From Paenibacillus sp. FSL K6-1330 (GTDB taxonomy: Bacteria > Bacillota > Bacilli > Paenibacillales > Paenibacillaceae): a stretch of 64,000 nucleotides of DNA. The translations under genes and the position numbers were made by a program. The stretch spans positions 3,795,501-3,859,500 of the forward strand of contig NZ_CP150269.1 in the NCBI RefSeq assembly GCF_037976825.1, written 5' to 3'. The notes below the pieces were generated by a model, which was given only the letters and a program-made list of their open reading frames with translations, had not been told where the DNA came from and did not search any database. Below are positions 19,069 to 27,440 of this stretch, in pieces; within the stretch, counting starts at the first letter, position 1, and each line of letters starts with the position of its first letter.

Positions 19069-20232
19069 TTACATCCCTCTTTTCTGGAAATGAACCATTT
19101 CCGGTCTGAGGCTGTTTACCCCTCTTACATAAGCGATATGAGCTCTGGTTACAAAAATCTGCGTACGGAACGCATAAATCACGGTATCGCCGACCTTCAT
19201 CGGCTGCTCCCGATCCAAACATCCGTAGTAATCGATATTTTCTGCGGAATACTGGCTGACCTTCGCCTTCTGGGTTGTAATATCGAGCGGTGTCGAACCG
19301 TAAAGCGCCTTTTGCATATGCGACCGCGGATAAAATCCGCCGGCAATCGTATACGCGTACTCATCGTCCATGTGGGAAATCTCCGATACATAAACGATGC
19401 TCGGAATTTCAACAAGCTGATCATTATAAGCATGGAGCGGAGTCGTGCCTGTCAGCGCATGGCCCGGCTCGCCATGCGTAACGCCGTGGCGTTTCAGCAG
19501 CGGAATGGTATAACAGGTAGTCGCACTTGGCGCATTCACTTGCTCTACTTTAATGCCGTGCGACCGAAGTTTCTCCACCGCGGCCAGCAGCGTCTCCAAA
19601 TTTGGCGTAAATGCAAAATCCGTGTTCTCCGCGTTGATCTGCAGCACGGGAAAGCTGGTCGCCCCTACAATACGGATTCCCCGCAGCTTCATCATCCCGG
19701 GCAGCAGCCCCTCAAGATCATGCAGCAAAAATCCGCCGAATTGTCCGGGAAATATGGCGTCTCCGGGCCGGATGACTCTTAGTATGACATCTTGTACCCG
19801 TCCAAGCGCCACAGCGGCCTCCGACAATTGGGCCGCCCGTTCCAAAGAGAACAAGGTTACTACTTCGGGTTTGATCTGGCGGAGCACATCCCCCCATTGG
19901 CTTTTGCTTGGCTGTACAATATGCCCAATATTCCCGATACGGCACCCGGCTTCGGACAGGGTATAAGCCTCATCGATGTCCACTGCCACCGCTTGCCTGA
20001 TTCCGTTTTGTTCGATCAGTTTTCCGGCGTAACCTCCGCGTCCAATTTGTTTAGTCATGTAATAGAGCTTCATATCATGCTGATCCGCCGTTTCGGACAG
20101 AACGCGGGCATTATGCATGAGCCCATCCGCATCGATCACATACGTATTGGCCGGTATCTCCCCCCTCTGGTGAAGGATCGCCGCCGCACGGATCAACCCC
20201 TCATTCCGTTGTAAAGTCATATCTACAAACAT
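19069..20232 (-). CDS. yhfX: PLP-dependent alanine-racemase-like protein (YhfX)
   Basis: The start is placed at the ATG at 20232, which has a GGGGG ribosome binding site 7 nt upstream and lies 4 bp after the yhfS stop. The in-frame ATG at 20262 would overlap yhfS. 387 residues. The N-terminal alanine-racemase barrel holds Lys61 in YYMTKQIGRGG as the likely PLP lysine. Members of this family are found in yhf operons and the reaction is not established. It may act on an amino acid handled by YhfS. Confidence 0.85.
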   Translation of the reverse strand: MFVDMTLQRNEGLIRAAAILHQRGEIPANTYVIDADGLMHNARVLSETADQHDMKLYYMTKQIGRGGYAGKLIEQNGIRQAVAVDIDEAYTLSEAGCRIGNIGHIVQPSKSQWGDVLRQIKPEVVTLFSLERAAQLSEAAVALGRVQDVILRVIRPGDAIFPGQFGGFLLHDLEGLLPGMMKLRGIRIVGATSFPVLQINAENTDFAFTPNLETLLAAVEKLRSHGIKVEQVNAPSATTCYTIPLLKRHGVTHGEPGHALTGTTPLHAYNDQLVEIPSIVYVSEISHMDDEYAYTIAGGFYPRSHMQKALYGSTPLDITTQKAKVSQYSAENIDYYGCLDREQPMKVGDTVIYAFRTQIFVTRAHIAYVRGVNSLRPEMVHFQKRGM

Positions 20233-20236
20233 GCAG

Positions 20237-21343
20237 TTACCCCCTAAATTCCTGCATAACATTTTCTAAGATGCGGATAACCGTATCTGCCGATGCTTTC
20301 ATCGGGTTGATGCGAAGACCATAATCCTTGAGCTTGGGCTCGCTTTCCAGAAAGCTTCCCGATACCCGATATATCATCGGTACCAGCTCAAAGCGGGATT
20401 CCGCCCCTACCGGATAAGTGGCCGCGCCGTAATAGGATGCACGCTCGATAACCGCCGATGCAATCGGCTGCTCCAACTCAACGATGACGTTCTTCGACTG
20501 CGAATTCGTGATATATGCTTCCTGGATGCCTGCGACCTCTCCGGCTGCCAGTCGCTGGCACAGCTTCTCCACCTGCTCGTTTTGAATCGCCAGCATGACG
20601 GGGGCAAACACCATGCTGCGCAGCAGCTCATGCGCTTCGTATCCCTGCACTTGGCCTCCGCCGGAGTAGTTGCGTTCATGCAGCTTTTCGATCCCTTCCC
20701 GTTTGCCGATAATCACGCCAATCCCTTGGGGGCCCATCAGCTTAAATCCGGAGAATGTAGAATAGTCCGCCCCATATTCTGAACCGATTCCCTGCATTTT
20801 CATCGCGCAGTAATTATCATCAACCACAATCGGCAGATCGGGACGTTTCTGCTTAACGGACGCGATCAGGTCTTGGAGCCGGTACGTATCGGTCGGCTGC
20901 TGCCGCGCGTGCTGCACGTAAAACACCTTGGAATTCCGGTCGCTCTCGAGTAGCTCCGCTACGGCATCCATGTCATTGAAATCGGTATGGGACTGCCGCA
21001 GACCCATTAACCGGAAGGTTTCCTTGGTTGTGGTATACATCGGAGCCGTGTGAACGATAACCGAATCCCCCGGGTTGACCATCACGCTCAATATTCCCCG
21101 AATCGCTCCTGTTCCGCTTCCACGCACCAGCGCGCAATGCTCCCCGCCAAACGATCGGGCCAGCACCTTTTCGACGCGGGCAGTAACGAGCGGTCTATGG
21201 AACTCCGGATGCAGCCCCACATCGCCGATTTGGAAAAACTCATTGTTCGCAAACTCTTTCGTAATTTCATCAATTAACGTAAACTGCAGCTGCTGCGCTT
21301 GCTCCATTGTTCGGTTTTTCAGTACCGATTGTTCATATCTCAT
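20237..21343 (-). CDS. yhfS: PLP-dependent aminotransferase-like protein (YhfS)
   Basis: 368 residues of fold type I. PLP-binding features are GSGTGAIRG (75-83), the VVDDNYCAMK segment with Asp175/176, and Lys201 in TFSGFKLMGPQG as the Schiff-base lysine. The family resembles class V aminotransferases and Cys/Met metabolism lyases. The substrate is unknown. The start overlaps the php stop by 4 bp, which indicates translational coupling. In E. coli-type yhf operons yhfS is also present but at a different position. Confidence 0.85.
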   Translation of the reverse strand: MRYEQSVLKNRTMEQAQQLQFTLIDEITKEFANNEFFQIGDVGLHPEFHRPLVTARVEKVLARSFGGEHCALVRGSGTGAIRGILSVMVNPGDSVIVHTAPMYTTTKETFRLMGLRQSHTDFNDMDAVAELLESDRNSKVFYVQHARQQPTDTYRLQDLIASVKQKRPDLPIVVDDNYCAMKMQGIGSEYGADYSTFSGFKLMGPQGIGVIIGKREGIEKLHERNYSGGGQVQGYEAHELLRSMVFAPVMLAIQNEQVEKLCQRLAAGEVAGIQEAYITNSQSKNVIVELEQPIASAVIERASYYGAATYPVGAESRFELVPMIYRVSGSFLESEPKLKDYGLRINPMKASADTVIRILENVMQEFRG

Positions 21344-22272
21344 GCCGGCATGTCACCCGCCTTTCGAATGCTGAATGCCCGCTGCGGATTGGTCACCAGC
21401 AGTTTGTTGATCACTGCATCCGTGATTCCCCGGCCGCGCAAAGCAGGTACGAACGACCTTAACACCACGTCATAGCCCTGCCCGCCAAGCGCGCGCAAAT
21501 GTGATTTTCGGGTCAGATCGGTAGACAACAGCAGCTGGTCCTCGTATCCCTGCTCGATAAACTTCAATAAGGATTCCAAGCGAGCGTTGTCGCTGCGGTA
21601 GTTTTCCTTGCCGATCGTATCCATCGCCACAAACGCGCCCGCCTTCAGCACATCCAGTACCACATCATGCTGCTCGTTAAGATCCTGGTGACCGATAATA
21701 ACCTGATCCAGTGGCATCCCCTCTCCGATAAAAAGCTCGATCTGTTCCAGCGCGCAGGTTCCTAGCGTTGTATGCGTGGATAACGGTAGGCCGGTTTCCT
21801 TGGCCGCTGCGACGGCTCCGTGAAACAGCTCTGTCTCGACCGGTTTGAATTCGTTCAGGCTGCTGCCGATCTCGCCGATGACCCCGGGCTTGATACTCGT
21901 ATCCGCAATGCCCGACCCAATTTCCCGAATCATCCATTCGGCGAATTGATCCCGGTTCCAGTGCAGCTTATCCTCAGGAATAAAAGGATCTTTATAGCAT
22001 CCCGTGCTTGCAACAATATGGATATTTGAGACTTTACTGATCTCGGCAAGCTTTTGCGCATTTCGCCCCATTCCGTCGTTGGTGACCTCGACGATAGCAC
22101 GGCCGCCATAGGCATAAAAGCTTTGCAAATCATCCAACACAAGCCCCGTGTCCTGCAGGCATGTATCCTCGTTCTTCTTAATGCGGCTCAAATCCACGTA
22201 TAGATGCTCGTGACAGGCGCAAACGCCAAGCTCCTCCGGTCGTATGGGTCCAAGTACGGTCTGGATGTACAT
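21340..22272 (-). CDS. php: Phosphotriesterase homology protein (Php/YhfV)
   Basis: 310 residues of the amidohydrolase superfamily. Metal-binding residues are visible: His21 and His23 (ACHEHLY), Glu134 in VIGEIGSS, His167 in STHTTLG, His195 in IIGHQDLNE and Asp252 in LLSTDLTRKSH. A glutamate replaces the carboxylated bridging lysine of true phosphotriesterases, as in E. coli Php, so a lactonase or esterase role is more likely than organophosphate hydrolysis. It is coupled to yhfS by a 4-bp overlap and follows yhfT by 12 bp. Confidence 0.9.
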   Translation of the reverse strand: MYIQTVLGPIRPEELGVCACHEHLYVDLSRIKKNEDTCLQDTGLVLDDLQSFYAYGGRAIVEVTNDGMGRNAQKLAEISKVSNIHIVASTGCYKDPFIPEDKLHWNRDQFAEWMIREIGSGIADTSIKPGVIGEIGSSLNEFKPVETELFHGAVAAAKETGLPLSTHTTLGTCALEQIELFIGEGMPLDQVIIGHQDLNEQHDVVLDVLKAGAFVAMDTIGKENYRSDNARLESLLKFIEQGYEDQLLLSTDLTRKSHLRALGGQGYDVVLRSFVPALRGRGITDAVINKLLVTNPQRAFSIRKAGDMPA

Positions 22273-22284
22273 CTCTCTCTCTCC

Positions 22285-23580
22285 TTACTGTGGTGGTGTA
22301 TATAATCCAAGCAGAACCAGTATGTTCCCAAGGATACCGACGGCGATAGCTCCCACAGGACCTACAGCCATGCGGACGATCGGTCGTCCCGCCGCCTCGT
22401 TCAACAAATAAAAGCCGGCAATCCCAAAATAGCCGAGTCCCGGCACGATAGCATTGGCTGCATTCGCTCCGCCGATCAGAAGCGCGACCTCAAGGACTCG
22501 TGTCATCGCAGTCCGGATACTTTCACCAGAGGCGCGGATACCCGGGTACCGATCCAAAAATTTGGCCATTTTGGACAACAGCTGAATTTCCAAGAAGATG
22601 ACCAGGGCGCCGAGCAGCGCAGCCACGAGCGGATTCGGAGAAAATATTCCCACTCCGAACACGAACGTAAACCCGACCGGGCCGAATACGCCGGTAGCAA
22701 TTGCCGTACTGGCGATAAGCGGTACAAACCCGATGGCTTTCGCCAAGGAGGCAATCCCGCCTTCCGTCAATTTCCCGTCCGCCAGCAGGCTAAGCGAGAT
22801 CGGATCGCCAGCAATCAGCAGGAGGTTCGTGGCAGCCGCGGCCAAACCACCGCTGATCATGACAATCCACGAAAACTTTTTAATGCGCGTCACACGATCT
22901 GTAAACATGGAGGCTAACGTTGAGAGGCTCTGATCCTCGGATTTTTCCTTCATTGCAAACGCGATTAGAAACGCCATGCCCACGATCAACGCGATTCCTT
23001 CCGGACTCAAAACAACCGGTGTGCCGTCAATTTGAATAAGCTGCTTTGTATTGCTGAAAACAACGAGCTGTCTGGCCAAAGCCGCCACCAGGAATGCGAC
23101 GACGCCTTTTTTGATCGAGAATTGGAGCGCGATGGCCAGAGCAGGGAATACCATAAAGGATACAACGACAGGCTCGCCGATTTTGTTAAATCCGTCAATA
23201 AAATTAAGCGGAAGCATTTCAAACGCTTTCACAACTGCCTGAAGCCCGAAATAAATACCTGCCCCATATACGCCGCCTAGCGCTCCGGCAGCGGCCGTGC
23301 TCAGTTTCCCGCGTTTAAAAGACAACCCGATGATATCAGTCCCGAGTAGTATGCTATGGATAAGCAAAATGCTGCCTGATATTGAAATGGGGATCCCGTA
23401 ACCGATCACGAGCCCAAAGCTCATGGCAAAAGCGGTCACGCCCAGCTCCTTCCGGCTCATCCGCCCTTCGAGATTTTCAGGGACGATAGGTCTAAGTCCA
23501 TCATTAAACACAGCGATCCCCAGATTGGCCATGATTGCAGTCACGATGCCCAGCCCGATTAACAACAAAGCTTCCAGCAT
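22285..23580 (-). CDS. yhfT: YhfT-type membrane transporter
   Basis: 431 residues with about ten to twelve hydrophobic segments spread over the whole length (for example LLIGLGIVTAIMANLGIAVF, IGFVPLIASTAIATGVFG). It is an integral membrane protein of the YhfT family and presumably imports the substrate of the yhf enzymes. The substrate is unknown. It lies between yhfU and php in a tight same-strand run. Confidence 0.85.
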   Translation of the reverse strand: MLEALLLIGLGIVTAIMANLGIAVFNDGLRPIVPENLEGRMSRKELGVTAFAMSFGLVIGYGIPISISGSILLIHSILLGTDIIGLSFKRGKLSTAAAGALGGVYGAGIYFGLQAVVKAFEMLPLNFIDGFNKIGEPVVVSFMVFPALAIALQFSIKKGVVAFLVAALARQLVVFSNTKQLIQIDGTPVVLSPEGIALIVGMAFLIAFAMKEKSEDQSLSTLASMFTDRVTRIKKFSWIVMISGGLAAAATNLLLIAGDPISLSLLADGKLTEGGIASLAKAIGFVPLIASTAIATGVFGPVGFTFVFGVGIFSPNPLVAALLGALVIFLEIQLLSKMAKFLDRYPGIRASGESIRTAMTRVLEVALLIGGANAANAIVPGLGYFGIAGFYLLNEAAGRPIVRMAVGPVGAIAVGILGNILVLLGLYTPPQ

Positions 23581-23611
23581 AAGATGTCCCCCTAATCGTT
23601 AGACGTAACGC

Positions 23612-23968
23612 TTACTTAGTAAGTGCTTTCATCAGAAATTCTACTGCCTTCTCTTTATGGTCGCCGGTAAAACCGAATGCTTTCGCGCCTTGAGCGACGG
23701 CATAATCCACCTTTTCTTGCGTCGGCGGCTGCCCCGGCATGGAAATCGTGGCGCAATTTGACTTGCCTACCAACGCAATTGCCATGGCCAAAGCACCGCC
23801 TCCGCCCGTATAACAAGCACCCACATAATAATCGGCTTGTCCCATTTTCAGAGCCATTGCCGCTTCCAGATCGGATTTCACGGTTACCTCGACGTTGGAT
23901 CCGCCATGCTGTTTGACCAAAGCTTCGATTTCTTTCTTTTCCACTTGCCCGCCAATCACAATTTTCAT
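23612..23968 (-). CDS. yhfU: YhfU (DUF2620) small protein
   Basis: 118 residues. Features are MKIVIGGQVEKKEIEALV, KMGQADYYVGACYTGGGGALAMAIALVG (a glycine-rich turn) and GFTGDHKEKAVEF. DUF2620 proteins occur beside YhfT and may be a soluble transporter-associated subunit. It sits 31 bp upstream of yhfT on the same strand. Confidence 0.85.
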   Translation of the reverse strand: MKIVIGGQVEKKEIEALVKQHGGSNVEVTVKSDLEAAMALKMGQADYYVGACYTGGGGALAMAIALVGKSNCATISMPGQPPTQEKVDYAVAQGAKAFGFTGDHKEKAVEFLMKALTK

Positions 23969-23995
23969 GAATCTTCTCCTCTTTTCCGTAAGTTT

Positions 23996-24340
23996 TTAAA
24001 TTTCTGAAGCGTTTACAAAGTGCATGATCAGGTACTCTCTTTCCTCATCCGGAAGCTCGTCATCCATCTGGGATTCAATCCATTTCACATTCTCAACGGC
24101 TTGGGGAAAATGCGGAGAACGTCTGATTTCCTGCATGATCTCGTCCGGCGGAGCGTTCAGTTCCTCTTCCCGCTCGATCCGTGTGATGGCCATACCCAAA
24201 TGAGTCACCAGCTTTTTGTATTTCTTCTCGTTGTCTTGTTGTACGAATCTTTCAATCGTAGCCTCACACAGCTTCATGGCGCTGGGTGTGATGGTGTTGG
24301 TTGAAAATAAAATATCAAGTCGTTCTCGCAAAGCACTCAC
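23996..24340 (-). CDS. yhfY: PRD-domain protein (YhfY-like)
   Basis: 114 residues, all helical, matching a single PTS regulation domain: LVTHLGMAITRI around residue 46 and EREYLIMHFVNA near the end each carry a histidine at the usual PRD positions. Such domains are phosphorylated by HPr or EII proteins in antiterminators and activators. Here it stands alone without an RNA- or DNA-binding part. It lies between yhfZ and yhfU in the operon. Confidence 0.75.
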   Translation of the reverse strand: MSALRERLDILFSTNTITPSAMKLCEATIERFVQQDNEKKYKKLVTHLGMAITRIEREEELNAPPDEIMQEIRRSPHFPQAVENVKWIESQMDDELPDEEREYLIMHFVNASEI

Positions 24341-24358
24341 GCTTCTCCACGCTCCCTT

Positions 24359-25276
24359 TCAGTATTTAGGAATGAGCATGCCAAGCTCCACCTGTTTCTG
24401 AATTTGTATGACATGATCAGTTGATATCTGATTAAACATAAACTCCATTTTCGTATTGTTTTTGTTGATGACGCACACTGCCTGACTCATTTCCTTGTCC
24501 ATTTCCAACGCTTCTTTGGAGGAGAGCTCGGATAAAAAGAACGAACCGTTGTCGATTTCATCCACATTCCATACCATAGCGTCAATCGACTTGGCTTTTA
24601 GATGCTCCAGCAAGTGCATGTAGTTCAGGTTGATAAATTCGACGTTCTTGTCCTTTACTTCCAGATTCGTCAACACTTGTTGGTCGATGGAGTAACTGTC
24701 GATTCCGACTTTCATCCCATCTTGAATCCCGCTTGACTCCTCTGCAAAAACAACCGCATGGCGGGAAACGTATGAAGCGCCTCCGAATTCCTTCACAATG
24801 ACGAGATCATCGGATTTGCGGATCGCAGACATGGCGGCATATTTGGACACGAGCGCGAAATCATATCGGCCATCAATGACATTGTCCAGACGAATGGTCG
24901 CTCCGCGCATAAACGCACAGTGCAGTGGGATGCCGATGTTTTCGAAGCTGGCGTGCATCGCCGTAGCCAATCCCTCGTACTTACGGGAATAGGGAAGTGG
25001 CATAACACCAATAATGCTGCTCACCCCGCAGCATTGAAGCAACAGGTCCATGTTTTTGTTACGGAGAAAGGTGCCGAGGTGTCCTCTGGACACAAGCGCA
25101 ATGCATTGGCTCTCCTCCATTTTTTTCAAAACATTTTGAATCGTCCCACGGCCAACGCCGTATCTGCTCGACAACTCTTCTACTCTTGGAATACGGGAAT
25201 CCAGTTCAATAAAGAGAAGCTCTTCCGCCAATTTTTTTAAAACAACGCTGCTTTTGGAGTTCAATCCTTGAATCAA
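24359..25276 (-). CDS. yhfZ: YhfZ-type transcriptional regulator
   Basis: 305 residues from a TTG start with a GGGGGGTGA site 9-10 nt upstream. The N-terminal winged helix (about 30-75: ELSSRYGVGRGTIQNVLKKMEE) is GntR-like. The C-terminal part resembles a periplasmic-binding-type ligand domain (GVMPLPYSRKYEGLATAM, FALVSKYAAM), as in YhfZ. As the first gene of the run it is the likely autoregulator. The upstream region has an ATACAATATTC/TATTTTGTATTG inverted repeat as a candidate operator. Confidence 0.8.
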   Translation of the reverse strand: MIQGLNSKSSVVLKKLAEELLFIELDSRIPRVEELSSRYGVGRGTIQNVLKKMEESQCIALVSRGHLGTFLRNKNMDLLLQCCGVSSIIGVMPLPYSRKYEGLATAMHASFENIGIPLHCAFMRGATIRLDNVIDGRYDFALVSKYAAMSAIRKSDDLVIVKEFGGASYVSRHAVVFAEESSGIQDGMKVGIDSYSIDQQVLTNLEVKDKNVEFINLNYMHLLEHLKAKSIDAMVWNVDEIDNGSFFLSELSSKEALEMDKEMSQAVCVINKNNTKMEFMFNQISTDHVIQIQKQVELGMLIPKY

Positions 25277-25298
25277 GTTACCGTTTCACCCCCCTCAA

Positions 25299-25325
25299 TA
25301 TACAATATTCTGTATTTTGTATTGA
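25299..25325 (-). promoter_or_regulatory. Candidate YhfZ operator
   Basis: The sequence CAATATACAATATTC followed by TGTATTTTGTATTG forms an imperfect AT-rich palindrome about 25 bp upstream of the yhfZ start. Palindromes of this size in front of GntR-type genes are commonly bound by their own product. Confidence 0.4.
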
Positions 25326-25567
25326 ACAAATCATAACATCGTGTTTCATTGACTTCAATACTTTTTTCTATTATACGTCAACTTATTTCACATGAGATTC
25401 AGGAGGTGGTTGATATTCCTTTGGTTAATGCGTTCCCATTTGGGAATAGAAGAGTATATTTGATAGAAAGGGCCAATACAACTCATCTATTTGAATTAAT
25501 TGGAATCTTCTATTTTCGGAAAGTTTTATAAATTATTATAATATATAACAATTTGGGGATTAATTTC
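25326..25567. other. Intergenic region without a clear gene
   Basis: A GGAGGTGGT motif at about 25402 is followed on the plus strand by a short frame containing PLVNAFPFGNRRVYLIER. It may be a gene scrap, but I recognise no family and see no longer reading frame. Confidence 0.3.
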
Positions 25568-25780
25568 ATGGTTCATATTATTAAAGCGAGCAATGATGAA
25601 ACGTTCAACTAAACAAGCGCAGGGATCATTGCCGACAACCTGCAGCCCAACCCGAATAGGGTTTGGGTTGGCTACAGGGAGCACCCCAATCGGAGTGTAT
25701 AAGAAATTGATCGAACGACACCGGAAAGGTCTCATATTACAATACAATGGTGATAGAACAACAGGATTCACTTACACGAG
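25568..25780 (+). pseudogene. Glucosamine-6-phosphate deaminase (nagB) N-terminal remnant
   Basis: The plus strand starts MVHIIKASNDETFN, hits a stop, and continues TSAGIIADNLQPNPNRV. After a frameshift it gives FGLATGSTPIGVYKKLIERHRKGL, the phosphate-binding loop region of NagB (LGLATGSTP). Only the first 65 or so residues of about 240 remain, with a stop and a frameshift. It is a clear relic. Confidence 0.75.
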
Positions 25781-25897
25781 CATTTTGCATAATTCAATTT
25801 TCGATTCGAAGTCAAAGTCTGGCCGCATCCAAAGCTCCGTTTTTGAGATTTGGGTTATAAATGGACAGACGGGCAGAATTTCGGTGAGGCTTAAATT

Positions 25898-26340
25898 TTA
25901 AGCAGCGTTTTGAACGCGTTGCTTCGCGATGGCAAGTGCAGAGGCAAGTAACACAATGGCATTCAAATATTGGTGGGTCGTCACTTTGTGAATCCCGAAA
26001 ACATGGAGTTGGTCTGCGGTTAAATAGGTCTTCATTCGAGAATTACAGCGTTCCACACTGGTTCGTTTATTGTAAAGTTCCTTCCAGCCTCGGCTTTCTC
26101 GATGAGGTAGTGCATAGCGCCTGAGATCCGTTTGACTGTTGATTTTGACGACCATTCCATAATTGCAGGATGAACAAGCGGCCATGCCTAAAGGGCAATC
26201 CACTTGACCTGTCGCATGCGGACAACGGAATTTCAAATGTGCCTTCTCCTGCCCCCAATACGTCATGAGAAAGCCCATCGAACAACGGGGTGTGCCTTTG
26301 CCGGTGATCCCCGCGGGCGGTTCCTTTTCATTTCGTGGAT
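25898..26340 (-). pseudogene. DDE transposase C-terminal remnant
   Basis: From about 26278 a 126-residue frame holds AHLKFRCPHATGQVDC, then KELYNKRTSVERCNSRMK and HVFGIHKVTTHQYLNAIVLLA, typical of the C-terminal third of IS4/IS1182-type DDE transposases, where the E of DDE sits in the SVER segment. Upstream the homologous sequence continues in another frame to about 26340 (RPRGSPAKAHPVVRW). The N-terminal two thirds and the terminal repeats are missing. Confidence 0.7.
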
Positions 26341-26376
26341 TCAGCGGGATAATCTATTCGCCCTTGAGCCACGCAA

Positions 26377-26460
26377 TCCTGCCCGTTAGCTTAATAGAAT
26401 GAGCAAGCTGCTGTAGCCTGCTCAATATTAAGCTTTATTCAACTAACGTGTCCCGTTAGA
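26377..26460. repeat. Short-form structured repeat with both cores
   Basis: The left core TCCTGCCCGTTAGCTTAATA is followed by the stem GAGCAaGCTG..CcTGCTC and an outer pair TTAAT/ATTAA. The right core is TTCAACTAACGTGTCCCGTTAG. The outer bases CGTTAG and CTAACG can pair. This is one of the two clearest short-form copies. Confidence 0.75.
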
Positions 26461-26572
26461 ATTCCTGTAATACGAATAATTTGGGGTTTGAATAAAAACG
26501 AGCGCCTCGGTACGATGGGGTTGCGCACGAGGTCACTGCCTAAAAAAGCCCATCTGGAGGTCGCTCGATACC

Positions 26573-26632
26573 CTAAACACGACAAAACGGACATTCGTAT
26601 CCTTCGGGCTTATGTGAAAATGATGCTGTCAT
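26573..26632 (-). pseudogene. HIT-family gene stub (first 19 codons)
   Basis: The frame MTASFSHKPEGYECPFCRV ends at a TAG. It matches the start of the HIT protein at 34234 (KTYSHKPEGYECPFCRV), and the upstream DNA (GACGCAGGCAAC) is shared too. The rest of the gene is missing. It is a truncated duplicate of a unit found 8 kb away. Confidence 0.8.
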
Positions 26633-26702
26633 TTTTTACATTCAACTCCTTTCATATTTCTCCAACCAGCTATTAGACGCAGGCAACTTCTGTTCTTTAC
26701 GG

Positions 26703-26722
26703 TATTCTGCCCGTTAGCTTAG
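26703..26722. repeat. Solo repeat core
   Basis: TATTCTGCCCGTTAGCTTAG stands alone between the 5' flank of the HIT stub and the 3' end of the NUDIX gene. None of the hairpins of the long or short form follow. Confidence 0.65.
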
Positions 26723-26729
26723 CACCAAT

Positions 26730-27221
26730 CTACTTCGAAATACATGTTTGATGTTTGATTGTAAACTCGGGCTTATTTACGTAGTCCGCATAGTTTACGG
26801 CTCCGTTAAACTCCAAATAAGCCTGATAGCGAAATCGAACACTTGGCTGTGTAATCAAATCGAGAACTCTATCCTTCGCTACCCAACGGCTGTCGGTTGT
26901 TTCTTCAGAGAAAGATAATAATTTCCCACCAATAGGCTGACATACGAAATCAAATCCAACTTGTGTAGGAACATCAGTCACGCCGTCATACCATTTCTGT
27001 ATCCCTGTATTCGAATAGACACCAACTAAACTGCCAACAGATACATCAATTCCGCTTTCCTCTTTGATTTCACGGATCAAACCATCTATCAGATTTTCTC
27101 CAACTTCCACTTGTCCACCAGGGTAAACCCAACCACCGTCACGAGTTTTTACTAAAAGTATATTTCCATGCCCATCTTCTACAAATCCACCAGTGGCTAC
27201 TATATGCGTTGGAAATGGCAT
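26730..27221 (-). CDS. NUDIX hydrolase
   Basis: 163 residues. The NUDIX box is intact: GGQVEVGENLIDGLIREIKE with ESGI (about 35-58) fits GX5EX7REUXEEXGU, so Mg-dependent diphosphate hydrolysis of a nucleotide-linked substrate is expected. An AAGGAGG site lies about 7 nt before the ATG. The stop is 8 bp from a solo repeat core and the start is 60 bp from the long repeat at 27281. It is a textbook single-gene unit. Confidence 0.9.
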   Translation of the reverse strand: MPFPTHIVATGGFVEDGHGNILLVKTRDGGWVYPGGQVEVGENLIDGLIREIKEESGIDVSVGSLVGVYSNTGIQKWYDGVTDVPTQVGFDFVCQPIGGKLLSFSEETTDSRWVAKDRVLDLITQPSVRFRYQAYLEFNGAVNYADYVNKPEFTIKHQTCISK

Positions 27222-27280
27222 ATTACGACCTCCTTATGAAAATAACAATTGTATATTTATTCCTCTGCCATCTTGAACTT

Positions 27281-27429
27281 TCCTGTCCGTTAGCTTAATG
27301 AAATTGCATGGTAACATAGTTAGATACTTATCTAATCGGTAATCGGCTCATGTTCTTGTCCTCGACTCGGGACAAGAACTTGTACCGATAAAACAAAAAA
27401 GCCGCTAAATTAGCGACTTTCTTTGGATA
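27281..27429. repeat. Long-form structured repeat, copy 7
   Basis: The core TCCTGTCCGTTAGCTTAATG is followed by the dyad GTTAGATACTTATCTAATC, then CATGTTCTTGTCCTCGACTC and GGGACAAGAACTTGTACC, and the hairpin AAAGCCGCTAAATTAGCGACTTT. The last GTTCTTGTCC arm is missing and the GNAT gene ends a few bases further on. Confidence 0.85.
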
Positions 27430-27440
27430 GAACTTCTCTT

